Below are positions 8,447 through 16,424 of a DNA stretch of 22,068 nt, piece by piece. Below the pieces are notes generated by a model that ran no database searches, was not told the origin of the DNA, and saw nothing but the letters and a program-made list of their open reading frames with translations. A program made the position numbers and the translations under genes. How positions within the stretch are numbered: position 1 is the first letter of the stretch; each line of letters opens with the position of its first letter. This stretch comes from an uncultured Olsenella sp. (GTDB lineage Bacteria; Actinomycetota; Coriobacteriia; Coriobacteriales; Atopobiaceae). The stretch covers positions 1 to 22,068 of the forward strand of contig CAMXZR010000014.1 in NCBI GenBank assembly GCA_947253595.1, given 5' to 3'.

Positions 8447-9991
8447 CTACAGCGCCGCCTCGAGCGGCCCCATGAGGATGAGCAGGTCTAGAAAAAGTAT
8501 GGCAGTCGCCTCCCATCCAAATGACTCCTCCTCTTTTTGCGAGGCAACCGCCAAGGCGACAAGTGGCAGCACTGGCAGGAAGTACCTGCCCTGAATGCCC
8601 AGAACCCGCGCGTAACCAACCGGAGTCCACTGCAGATACAAGCTCGTGAAAATGAGCCCACAGACGATGAGTGCGATTGACGCAACAAGGACACGCTCTG
8701 CGGTGGTCACGATCAATCGACGCTGCCCGCCCCTCTTGAATAGCATCGTCAATACGAGGACAAAAAATGCAAGGGGAAGAAGCGTTGGCGCCTCGACGTC
8801 CAGCCAGTTGAGCTGCTGGCCGAAGGCGCCTAGGACCCAGGCGCCCCCTGATACAAGGATGGTCCGCAGAACCGTGAGGAGATAGCCCAATGGCTGGGAG
8901 AAGACCAAGAGCAGCTGGGCATGAGCGTCGACCCCCTGGTTGTATTCGATGAGATAGCCGGTCGCAGATCTAAGCCATAGAACGTTGAGGAGTACCGAAC
9001 CAAGCACCAGGGCCAGCTTCCACCAAAGGTGACGCTCCTCTCGTCCGAAGCATGAACCTGGGATCAAAAGTACGAAGGCGCAAATGGGAAGATATACGAC
9101 CTTAGTCAAGGCGACGAGCAGCATGAGGGGGAGAAGGAGAGCGAGTCGGACCTTCTCCCTTCCCCCTTCATGCCGCAGCCAGAGCACGTACGAGAAGAGG
9201 GCGACGGCCCCGCCATAGACCACCACGTCAGGCGACATGGAGGCATAGAGCTCGACGAGCATCGGACTCAGCGAGATGCCGGCTATGACGTCCTTGCAGG
9301 ACGGCAGAGCTCGAATCGAGAGGTAGAGTAGCGTCCCGGCAAAGACGAGCGTGGAGGCGCGGGCGGCATAGACGATCACCCACAGGCTTCGCGTGAAGAG
9401 CCGCGCGACGAAGATGCCCATGGCCGAGGGCAGGAAGCTCACGGGAGAGTAGAGCGACATCGCCGAATACTCGTATGCCTCCGCATGGCCGTCATCGACC
9501 TGCTGCCCAATATGCGTGGCAACGTCGTCGAACGTCAGGGCACCGGAGCTTCGCCCATCCACGAGAAGGCCCGCGTCGAGGAGGCCGAAGCCCCGCGAGC
9601 CTCCCCCAGCAAGCGCGTCAACGTGATCGATCTCGCTGACGAATCCGCCCCGAGAAACCTCATATGCCCGACAGAACTGCTGGTATGAGTCGGGCGTGGC
9701 AAAGGGAGGAATCGCGACGAGCGAGAATGCCCCCAGACACAGGTAGAGAACCAGGAAGACCCGATGCGTGCCGCCGCCAAGACGACGAGTCAGCCACAAC
9801 GCCGCGACGCACGCCAGCGAGAAGGCAGAGACCGACGCAAAGACGACGAGGCGAGGGACCCCGAAGTCACCGCCGCGAACTATGGAGGCGAGCGAGGCGA
9901 GGAAGGCCAGGAGTCCGAGGGCCCCCGGAAGACGGCCCCATCGATGACCGTTGCCAACCCCTTCAGGCAGTACATGCCATGGCATGCCCAT
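8447..9991 (-). CDS. DUF2142 family polytopic membrane protein
   Basis: 514 residues from ATG 9991, with about 11-12 hydrophobic helices. DUF2142 hallmarks: PPFATPDSYQQFCRAYEVSRG after the second or third helix (family pattern P.PDE..H..R.Y....G), and VLGIQGRYFLPVLPL near the C terminus. The family lies in polysaccharide and glycosylation loci and is thought to act as GT-C-like lipid-linked sugar transferases (inference). The frame is open up to 10306, but the extra 105 residues are Arg/Pro/Ser-rich, unlike the family, and overlap a decayed gene, so a start near 9991 (or 9985) is preferred even though no good ribosome site is visible. The gene is richer in A/T than its neighbours (roughly 53% GC where I counted), hinting at separate acquisition. 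Confidence 0.88.
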   Translation of the reverse strand: MGMPWHVLPEGVGNGHRWGRLPGALGLLAFLASLASIVRGGDFGVPRLVVFASVSAFSLACVAALWLTRRLGGGTHRVFLVLYLCLGAFSLVAIPPFATPDSYQQFCRAYEVSRGGFVSEIDHVDALAGGGSRGFGLLDAGLLVDGRSSGALTFDDVATHIGQQVDDGHAEAYEYSAMSLYSPVSFLPSAMGIFVARLFTRSLWVIVYAARASTLVFAGTLLYLSIRALPSCKDVIAGISLSPMLVELYASMSPDVVVYGGAVALFSYVLWLRHEGGREKVRLALLLPLMLLVALTKVVYLPICAFVLLIPGSCFGREERHLWWKLALVLGSVLLNVLWLRSATGYLIEYNQGVDAHAQLLLVFSQPLGYLLTVLRTILVSGGAWVLGAFGQQLNWLDVEAPTLLPLAFFVLVLTMLFKRGGQRRLIVTTAERVLVASIALIVCGLIFTSLYLQWTPVGYARVLGIQGRYFLPVLPLVALAVASQKEEESFGWEATAILFLDLLILMGPLEAAL

Positions 9992-10059
9992 GCGTCGACT
10001 TGCCAAACCAGAATCCCTTCTCGCCGCAGACCCGCCCTCCCGACCAAGGGGCGATGCCC

Positions 10060-10235
10060 CGTCGCGCGGCCCCCCAACCGCCGCAGGCGCTCCCACCCAC
10101 GGTGTCCAGGACGAGGCCACGGGCAGGAGGGCGGAGAGACGCCCGAAGGCAGCCGACCGCCTCGAACCAGGTGACGGGCCCCACGGTACCGAGGGTGCTC
10201 GGACTGGAGTTGGGAGCACGAACAAGGGACAACGG
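10060..10235 (-). pseudogene. Decayed C-terminal remnant of a polyprenol-phosphate GT2 gene
   Basis: Minus-strand fragments in different frames match the tail of the intact GT2 at 12087-13052. The segment AFGRLSALLP (10150-10121) matches AFGGLAALLL, and GLVLDTV (ending at 10095) matches GLILDTV; the second DNA stretch (10098-10120) is identical to 12162-12184 at 21 of 23 positions. The two pieces are in different frames, separated by an apparent 4-base deletion. Weaker matches lie upstream (VP.....PRYR, about 10230-10183, against VPVV...VPRFP) and downstream (SACGGW against NARRDW). Only the membrane-anchoring tail survives. The remnant fills most of the roughly 355-bp gap between the DUF2142 and DUF6020-like genes. 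Confidence 0.62.
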
Positions 10236-10347
10236 CGTGCGATGGCACTTGTCCGGACCAGCGGCCCAATGATACCGTTTCTGCTAGCGCGCCAGCGCAT
10301 CATCACTCCCCGAAGAAGTGGCCCGCAGGATACGGAGCGTCCGACAC

Positions 10348-12090
10348 ATGAGCAAGCATCGTGGGCCCCAGCGCAATGTGATCGAGCGCCTCACGGCTGA
10401 AGGGCACCGACGTGTCGGTCTCCTCGACCCAGGCGCACTGCGTCGGGAGCTTCCCGCCGCCTCCCTCCTCGCCGGCCTGCTCTCCCTCGCCCTGGTGGTA
10501 GGGAGGGCCGAGTACGAGCGCGGAACCGTCGCCGACATGCTCACCTCCCCTGAGGCAGCCGTGCGCTTCGTCGCGTACCTCCTCGCAGGCCTCCCGCTGT
10601 TCCTCGCCGCGTTCTGCCTCCTTGGTGCCCGGGAGGCTCGAGGGGCTTCGGACGCATTGGCTGGGGGACAAGCCGCCGCCCGCCAGCCCTCCCCGACCGT
10701 ATCCAAGTGGGCCATCGCCCTCGCCGGCGTCATCCTCTTCCTTTCGTGGATGCCGGTGCTCCTGGCCTTCTGGCCAGGAATCTTCTCGTACGACCTCCCC
10801 TACCAGACTTCCCAGGTAATGTCGGGTGGGTACACCCGCCTCCACCCACCCCTGCATACCTTCTTCTGGGCATTCTGCATCAGGCTCGAGTTCATGGGCT
10901 TTCTCCGCGCCCCGACCACCTACACGCTCCTCCAGGCCTTGGGTCTCTCCGTCTCCTGCTGCGCGCTGCTCTCGTACCTCAACAGGAAGGGCGTCGGAAG
11001 GCTCGGCCTGTCGATGGCCCTCTTCTTCTATGCGGCAGATCCGGTCATGGCCCTCTTTGCGTGCAACCCCACGAAGGACGTGCCTCTAGCCATGGCCATG
11101 ATCCCCCTTGCCATCGAGACTTGCGAGCTGACGCGCGACCCCTCGTCCTACCTGGGCCTGCCAAGGCGATGCGCCGCGTACGTGCTGCTCGCCACCCTCT
11201 GCTGCCTCCTGAGGAACAACTTCCCGTACGCCTTCCTTGCCTTCGGGCTCGTTGCCGTCGTCGCCCTTCGCCCGCACGCCAGGAGGCTGGTACCGCTCTT
11301 CGTGCTTCCCCTGGTCCTTTGGGGCATGATAAATGGGCCCGTGTACGACTCCCTGGGCGTCGGGCCGGGCTCCATGCGTGAGTCGCTCTCTGTTCCCCTC
11401 CAGCAGGTCGCCTGCGTTGCCAGCCGACACCAAGGCGAGCTGTCGGCGGAGGAGCTTGCTTGCATAGGCAGCTTCCTACCGGTGTCAGACATTGCGCATG
11501 ACTACAACCCGCGCTTTGCCGACCCCGTCAAGGACCATGTCGACCGCAACGAGGGCATGGACGCGAGGGGGTTCCTGATGGCCTGGCTACGACTCGGACT
11601 GCACCACCCCATCGACTATCTCGATGCCTTCCTCCAGCTCAACCTCCAGAGCTGGCTGCCGGGCATCCCCACCTTCGACTCCGTGGCCCAGCGCATCTAC
11701 ATCGAGACGGAGTCCCCGAGCCTCGACTTCTATCCCCATTCGTACCACAGCAAGGCCCCCGCCCTGCAATCCGCCTACCGGGAGATAGCCCACGGAGAGG
11801 TGCTGGACAGACTGCCCATCCTGGGAAGCGTCTTCTCGCTCTGGATGCCCTTCTGGCTGCTGCTGACGACCTTCGCCTGGCTGGCGAGCAGACGGTCGGC
11901 CCGCCGCGAATGGCTCGTCGTCATCCTGCCCCTGCTGCTCTGGGGAACCCACCTGCTGGGACCGGTCGCAAACATGCGCTATGCCTTTCCCCTGTTCACG
12001 CTCTACCCGCTCCTGGCCGGGCTCCTCTTGCATCGGAGGGCCATTCTCGGCACGCCGGTCCGTGCGCGGCGGCCAAGACGGCGCGCCTAG
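10348..12090 (+). CDS. DUF6020-like polytopic membrane protein (GT-C-like)
   Basis: 580 residues from ATG 10348 (GGAG 10 nt upstream); GTG 10318 is an alternative. About 11-12 hydrophobic helices, with a cytoplasmic-looking basic N terminus. The loop FWPGIFSYDLPYQTSQVMSG followed by HPPLHTFFWAF after the third or fourth helix, the extracytoplasmic segment VPLQQVACVASRHQGELS, and NMRYAFPLFTLYPLLAGLLL at the end resemble the DUF6020 family, found in surface-glycan clusters. Membrane proteins of this architecture are often GT-C transferases using polyprenyl-phosphate sugars; that role is inferred. The gene lies between the DUF2142 gene (divergent) and a GT2 gene (convergent). Its stop codon overlaps the stop of that GT2, so the two transcripts run into each other. 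Confidence 0.85.
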   Translation: MSKHRGPQRNVIERLTAEGHRRVGLLDPGALRRELPAASLLAGLLSLALVVGRAEYERGTVADMLTSPEAAVRFVAYLLAGLPLFLAAFCLLGAREARGASDALAGGQAAARQPSPTVSKWAIALAGVILFLSWMPVLLAFWPGIFSYDLPYQTSQVMSGGYTRLHPPLHTFFWAFCIRLEFMGFLRAPTTYTLLQALGLSVSCCALLSYLNRKGVGRLGLSMALFFYAADPVMALFACNPTKDVPLAMAMIPLAIETCELTRDPSSYLGLPRRCAAYVLLATLCCLLRNNFPYAFLAFGLVAVVALRPHARRLVPLFVLPLVLWGMINGPVYDSLGVGPGSMRESLSVPLQQVACVASRHQGELSAEELACIGSFLPVSDIAHDYNPRFADPVKDHVDRNEGMDARGFLMAWLRLGLHHPIDYLDAFLQLNLQSWLPGIPTFDSVAQRIYIETESPSLDFYPHSYHSKAPALQSAYREIAHGEVLDRLPILGSVFSLWMPFWLLLTTFAWLASRRSARREWLVVILPLLLWGTHLLGPVANMRYAFPLFTLYPLLAGLLLHRRAILGTPVRARRPRRRA

Positions 12091-13052
12091 CGACGAGACC
12101 CAGCGCGCCCAGAGCCCAGCTCCGTCACGCGAAGCTCCCAGTCGCGGCGGGCGTTCTTGTTCACGGTGTCCAGGATGAGGCCGCAGCAGAGGAGCAGCGC
12201 CGCGAGGCCCCCGAAGGCGACGGCGAGGATGGCCGTCGGGAAGCGGGGAACGAGCCCCGTGGAGTTGAACTCTGACACCACGGGAACGCCCAACGCGAGG
12301 CAGATGACCAAGGAGACCAGGGCAAGCAGGGAGAAGAAGGGCAGGGGCCTGTAGTCCTTGAAGAGCGTGGCGATCATGCCCAGGACCTTGGTGCCATCCG
12401 AGAAGGTCGAGAGCTTCGAGAAGGAGCCCTCGGGACGGTCGCGGTAGACGATGGGGACCTGAACGATGCGCCAGCGCTTGTCCACGGCATGGATGGACAG
12501 CTCGGTCTCTATCTCAAAGCCCGGCGAGAGCACGGGGAGGGTCTTTGCGAACGCACGCGAGAAGGCCCGGTAGCCCGTCATGACGTCGGTGTACTCGAAG
12601 CCGTACAGGAGCCTGATGAGCCCGCGCACGAGATTGTTGCCAAATCCATGGAAGGCGCGGTCGTTCTCCTCGCCGTAGGTCCCGTTGGAGAGCCGGTCCC
12701 CCACCACGTGGTCCGCCTCGTCCGCGAGGACGGGGGCGACCAGGCGGGGAGCCGCCTCGGGCTCGTAGGTGTCGTCGCCGTCGACCATGAGGTAGCAGGG
12801 GGCGTCGATGTCCCTCAGCATCTGCCTCACGACGTTGCCCTTGCCCTGGCGTGGCTCGAAAACTACCGTGGCCCCATGCTCGCGCGCAATCTTCGAGGTG
12901 GCATCCGAGGAGTTGTTGTCGTAGACGTAGACGGTGGCACCGGGCAGGGCCCTGTGAAAGTCGTCCACGACCTTCCCTATGGTGACCTCCTCGTTGTAGC
13001 AAGGAACGAGGACGGCCACGTCGGAGTAGTCTGTGCGGTGCTCAGGGGCCAT
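12087..13052 (-). CDS. GT2 polyprenol-phosphate glycosyltransferase (DPM1/GtrB-like)
   Basis: 321 residues. The GT-A domain spans about 10-215: VAVLVPCYNEEVTIGKVV at the nucleotide-sugar fold, YDNNSSDAT, the metal-binding DGDD at 91-94 within YLMVDGDDTYEP, and DVMTGYRAFSRAF. Two C-terminal membrane helices follow (about 238-256 and 272-296) with the tail motif VPRFPT....GLILDTV typical of the family. These enzymes move a sugar from a nucleotide donor onto polyprenyl phosphate at the inner membrane face, making the donor for GT-C enzymes such as the two neighbouring polytopic proteins. ATG 13052 has AAAGGAG about 9 nt upstream. The TAG stop shares bases with the TAG of the convergent gene: CTAG at 12087-12090 ends both. 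Confidence 0.93.
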   Translation of the reverse strand: MAPEHRTDYSDVAVLVPCYNEEVTIGKVVDDFHRALPGATVYVYDNNSSDATSKIAREHGATVVFEPRQGKGNVVRQMLRDIDAPCYLMVDGDDTYEPEAAPRLVAPVLADEADHVVGDRLSNGTYGEENDRAFHGFGNNLVRGLIRLLYGFEYTDVMTGYRAFSRAFAKTLPVLSPGFEIETELSIHAVDKRWRIVQVPIVYRDRPEGSFSKLSTFSDGTKVLGMIATLFKDYRPLPFFSLLALVSLVICLALGVPVVSEFNSTGLVPRFPTAILAVAFGGLAALLLCCGLILDTVNKNARRDWELRVTELGSGRAGSRR

Positions 13053-13170
13053 GCAGGTCCTCTCCTTTGGGAGCGATGCATCCCCGCACGAGCCAACGCA
13101 CGGGCTTTTTCCTATCTAGTCTAGCAGCATGCCTGGCGACGATGTCCCAGCCTCGGAGACGTACAGGGAC

Positions 13171-13196
13171 CACTCATCATCCACGCCTGATGAGTG
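13171..13196 (-). terminator. Hairpin overlapping the GT4 stop codon
   Basis: Perfect 9-bp inverted repeat (13171-13179 with 13188-13196) and an 8-nt loop. On the minus strand the 3' arm begins with the TGA stop of the GT4 gene (13179-13177). No T-run follows, so it may be an mRNA 3' end structure rather than a full intrinsic terminator. Confidence 0.4.
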
Positions 13197-14835
13197 AGAG
13201 GAGCCCCCTGAGTGATGGTCGGTCGGAAGGGGCGGGCTCAGCTCCCTCGGCCGCAGCGACCTTCTCCTCCTCAGCCACCTCGGCAGATGGGAGGAGCTCG
13301 ATCCCGATGCGCAGCTCATCGATCTGGTCCCGCTCGGCCTCCGTCCGATCGGCGGCGGCAGCGGCGGCTCCCGCGACCTCGATGCCGCCCTCCCCACCGG
13401 GAAGGGCGATCCTCCTCTGCGTCGCCGCGACAAGCCTGTCCCTGCCACCGTCCTTGAGGTACAGATGCACGTTGATTCGATTCGTCGCGCACTGGAGGGC
13501 AGACACGTCGAAGCCTCCCTCGAGGGTGCCGTCCGCACCACGGGCGAGCAGGACGCACTGCATCAGCTCCTGGTGGTCCTGTGGCCAGACATAGGCGCGC
13601 GCCTCGTCGAAGGGAAGCTCGCGTGGAACGCCCCCCACGCGTATGTCCACCCATCGCGCCACCAAGGGGAGGAGCGCGGCGTTGTGCGCGTCCATGCGCT
13701 CCAGGTCGCGACGCCCGGCGACCTTCAGCGCGTCTGCGGACGGGCTGCATGCCAGGGACGGTCGTGAGGGCAGGCCCTCTCCTGCATTGGGCACAGGAAG
13801 AGGCTCCCCTCCGTCCAGCGCCCTCTCGACGGCGTCGCAGAACTGCCGCCCCTCCAGGTCGATGGGCCTTGCGGACATAAATCTCACGCCCTCATCGGAC
13901 ATCGCCATCCTCCGAGGCTCGTCATCGAGGAGCTCGACGATGGCGGAGGCGACAGCCGCAGGTTCGGGCTGGGCGAGGAGGACGCCTCCACCGCAGAGGT
14001 CGTCCCGGTTGTTCGGGAGGTCGAGGTCGACGACGGGCAGGCCTGCGGCCATCATCTCGAAGGGGATGCGCGAGGGGTTGCTCGAGCTCATGCACACGCC
14101 GAGGGCGCAGCGGTTGTAGAGCCCGTTGCACTCCTCCTTCGAGAGGAGGCCCAGCCGCTCCGACGCAGACACGGCATCCTCCGGCACGTCCCCGCCAAAG
14201 AGGAGGATGCGGACCTCGGGCCTCAGCTCGTGGACTATGGAGAGCGCCTCATGCAACAGGCCGGCGCAGCGATGGGGCTTCGCGGGCTGGTCTATCGCGC
14301 AGATGGCGAGCTCGCGCGCGACGCCGCGTACGGGATGGTACGTCCCCTGATCGGCACAGAAGTCGGTCACGTCGCAGGCCGCGCCGAAGTCCGACCGAAG
14401 CTTCCTCGCCAGCCAGCGGCCGATCGTGACGGGCCTCAGGCCCCCGTGGTAGGTGGAGAGCGCCCGGAGGCGTTCGTCCCCCATGGGGAAGAACCAAGGT
14501 TCGAAGTCCTGGACGAAATAGAGCGTCACGGGACAGCCGAAACGCCTGGCGTGCGCGACCGTGGAGTACATGGTCGCCACCACGACGTCGAAGGGCTCCC
14601 CGTAGCGGGGGATGGGACGGACGGGAACCCCCTCGAGCTGATAGGACTCTCCGAGCGTCCGGACAAGCTCGGCCTCCCCCCTGCCGTCGCCTCCGTCAAT
14701 CAGGTGGATCTCGCAGATGGCACCCCTGCGCCGCAGGCAGCCGATGTGGCGGCAGACGGTCTGGATGCCACCAGACCCACCCGGCAGGCAGGGCAGGACG
14801 AATGCGATGCGCTTTCCCTCGAGCATGGCTGCCAT
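13177..14835 (-). CDS. GT4-type glycosyltransferase with extra C-terminal region
   Basis: 552 residues. Residues 1-345 form a GT-B glycosyltransferase like the WsaF rhamnosyltransferase group: FVLPCLPGGSGGIQTVCRH at the N terminus, YFVQDFEPWFFPMGD (106-120), and the sugar-nucleotide site NPSRIPFEMMAAGLPVVDLD (253-272). Residues about 370-480 form a further region with beta-strand character (WVDIRVGGV, AYVWPQDHQEL, RINVHLYLKDGG), then an Ala/Glu-rich stretch and a basic tail (SLRGLLSLIRRG). I do not recognise the extra region. ATG 14835 has GGAGG 4 nt upstream; ATG 14826 is an alternative. No membrane helix, so cytoplasmic or peripheral. It probably adds a sugar, possibly rhamnose, to the glycan made by this locus. 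The GT2 gene downstream has a 124-bp gap and its own ribosome site. Confidence 0.87.
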   Translation of the reverse strand: MAAMLEGKRIAFVLPCLPGGSGGIQTVCRHIGCLRRRGAICEIHLIDGGDGRGEAELVRTLGESYQLEGVPVRPIPRYGEPFDVVVATMYSTVAHARRFGCPVTLYFVQDFEPWFFPMGDERLRALSTYHGGLRPVTIGRWLARKLRSDFGAACDVTDFCADQGTYHPVRGVARELAICAIDQPAKPHRCAGLLHEALSIVHELRPEVRILLFGGDVPEDAVSASERLGLLSKEECNGLYNRCALGVCMSSSNPSRIPFEMMAAGLPVVDLDLPNNRDDLCGGGVLLAQPEPAAVASAIVELLDDEPRRMAMSDEGVRFMSARPIDLEGRQFCDAVERALDGGEPLPVPNAGEGLPSRPSLACSPSADALKVAGRRDLERMDAHNAALLPLVARWVDIRVGGVPRELPFDEARAYVWPQDHQELMQCVLLARGADGTLEGGFDVSALQCATNRINVHLYLKDGGRDRLVAATQRRIALPGGEGGIEVAGAAAAAADRTEAERDQIDELRIGIELLPSAEVAEEEKVAAAEGAEPAPSDRPSLRGLLSLIRRG

Positions 14836-14902
14836 GGGCCCTCCAAAACGGGACGTGACGAGATTCGGGCCCCTGTGCCACGAGGACGTGGGCCAAGCTT
14901 CG

Positions 14903-14908
14903 ATTATA
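14903..14908 (-). promoter_or_regulatory. Candidate -10 box for the GT4 gene
   Basis: Perfect TATAAT on the minus strand, about 68 bases before ATG 14835, in a short AT-rich island of an otherwise GC-rich region. No clear -35 hexamer at 16-18 bases. Confidence 0.45.
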
Positions 14909-14969
14909 AGTTAGTGGCAGCACCCCAGGGCGCTCCTGCGCCGCCGGAAGCGACGATGCGCGTTGCGAG

Positions 14970-15055
14970 AAACTGCGCACGGAAGCGCCGAATTGTGAAG
15001 ACGATTGGCATTTCCCCAGCTCAGCATTCGCTGAAAGACATCCAATGCGCAGTTT
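14970..15055. repeat. Long-range inverted repeat in the divergent GT intergenic region
   Basis: AAACTGCGCA (14970-14979) and its exact complement TGCGCAGTTT (15046-15055), 66 bases apart; the second arm runs on into TTTTT on the plus strand. A smaller perfect 5-bp hairpin with a 4-nt loop (15021-15034) nests inside. This lies in the 428-bp gap between the divergent GT4 and GT2 genes, which otherwise shows only a minus-strand -10 box. It could be a folded leader of the plus-strand GT2 gene or paired protein sites. The distance and lack of a firm upstream promoter keep this tentative. Confidence 0.4.
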
Positions 15056-15263
15056 TTCGTCAACCGTTCGGCTGCACGGGAGTCGCACATGGCACGGGAG
15101 CGCAATTCGCTCGCTCGTCCTGCCCCAGGTGCCCGCGATAGACTCCCTGGACCGCCCCAGGGGGAATTCAGGCCTCTCTCCACCTATCATATGGGACGAC
15201 GAGACCACTCCCGCACGGCCTTCGACCGCGCGGGAAGCCGACCCCACGCGAAACGAGTCACAC

Positions 15264-16418
15264 ATGCCCAAGGCATCCATAGCCATACCCTGCTACAACG
15301 CGGCGCGACACGTCGAACAGACGGTGGCCTCCGCACTGGCCCAGACCATGGACGACCTCGAGCTCGTCCTGGTGAACGACGGCTCCACCGACGGCACGCT
15401 CGAACTCCTCGAGCGCCTCGCCGCCACCGACCCTCGCATCCGCGTCATTGACCAGCCCAATGGCGGTGAGGGCATCGCCCGCGACGCGGGACGTGCCGCC
15501 TGCGGGGGGGAGTGGCTCTACTTTCTCGACTCTGACGACCTCATGGAACCCACGCTCCTCGAGGAGGCAATCGCCCGCGGCGAGGAGACCGATGCTGATC
15601 TGGTCATCTTCCGAACCCAGGAGCTCGACGACCAGACGGGGGAGCTCAGGCACTTCCACTGGTGCTTCGACGTCGACTGGATAGGCACCGACGTCTTCGA
15701 CCCACGAGAGCATCCGCAGCGCATACTCAACTCGTTCCAGAACTGGGTGCACAACAAGCTCTGGCGAGCAGGCTTCGTCGAGGAGCGGGGCCTCCGCTTC
15801 CAGCACGTGCACCGCACGGCAGACCTCCTCTTCACCTGCAGGTCCCTGACGGAGGCGCACAGGATCGCGCTCCTGGACCGAACCCTCCACCGCTACCGCG
15901 TGAACAACCCGGGGAGTGCCCTCTTCACGAGCGACTCGTACCCCCTCGACTTCTACGAGGCCTTCGTCGAACTCAGGGACCAGATGGACCGGGAGGGGAC
16001 CTGGGAGCTGTACGGACCCTCCTTCGTGAACTGGGTCACGGAAGGCGTCGCCATGAACCTCCAGCGCGCCCGCTCGTTCGAGGGCTTCTCGACCATCTAC
16101 CAGAAGATGCACGACGAGGGCCTGCACGAGCTCCGCTTCGGGCAGCTCGCGCGCGAGGATGCCATCAACCCCGACCGCTGGGACCGCTGCGAGGCCATCC
16201 TCGACCTCCCCCTGGACGAGCTTCTCTTCCGCTACTTCGCGCTCGAGAAGGAGGAGGTCGAACGCACCCGGACGGAGCTCTCGCGCACGAGGCTGGACCT
16301 GGACGACATCGCCGAAAGCCTGGAGTGCGTGACCGGGTCCGCCTCCTTCAGGGTCGGGAGGGCGATCACCTCCCCCCTGCGGGCGATCAGGGACGCCACG
16401 AGGAAGGCCGCGAGATAG
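15264..16418 (+). CDS. GT2 family glycosyltransferase
   Basis: 384 residues from ATG 15264 (MPKASIAIPCYNAARHVEQT), where the GT2 fold starts at once; the frame is open further upstream, but that sequence looks non-coding. GT-A motifs: VLVNDGSTDGT at 36-45 and metal-binding DSDD at 89-92 in YFLDSDDLMEP, followed by KLWRAGFVEERGLRF, common in capsule and teichoic-type GT2 enzymes. A short coiled coil (about 325-345, EKEEVERTRTELSRTRLDL) precedes a tail with SASFRVGRAITSPLRAIRD, a motif seen at the C termini of other surface-glycan transferases. No membrane helix; probably acts at the cytoplasmic face. The ribosome site is weak. It converges on the tandem GT2 gene with only 6 bases between stop codons, leaving no room for a terminator. 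Confidence 0.9.
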   Translation: MPKASIAIPCYNAARHVEQTVASALAQTMDDLELVLVNDGSTDGTLELLERLAATDPRIRVIDQPNGGEGIARDAGRAACGGEWLYFLDSDDLMEPTLLEEAIARGEETDADLVIFRTQELDDQTGELRHFHWCFDVDWIGTDVFDPREHPQRILNSFQNWVHNKLWRAGFVEERGLRFQHVHRTADLLFTCRSLTEAHRIALLDRTLHRYRVNNPGSALFTSDSYPLDFYEAFVELRDQMDREGTWELYGPSFVNWVTEGVAMNLQRARSFEGFSTIYQKMHDEGLHELRFGQLAREDAINPDRWDRCEAILDLPLDELLFRYFALEKEEVERTRTELSRTRLDLDDIAESLECVTGSASFRVGRAITSPLRAIRDATRKAAR

Positions 16419-16424
16419 GCCCCC

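Noticed and set aside
7248..8594. 448-codon open frame on the plus strand
   Set aside because: Antisense to the second dipeptidase, with no family motif and running into the DUF2142 gene.
9992..10306. N-terminal extension of the DUF2142 protein to ATG 10306
   Set aside because: The extra residues are Arg/Pro/Ser-rich, unlike the family, and the DNA matches a decayed GT2 tail in other frames.
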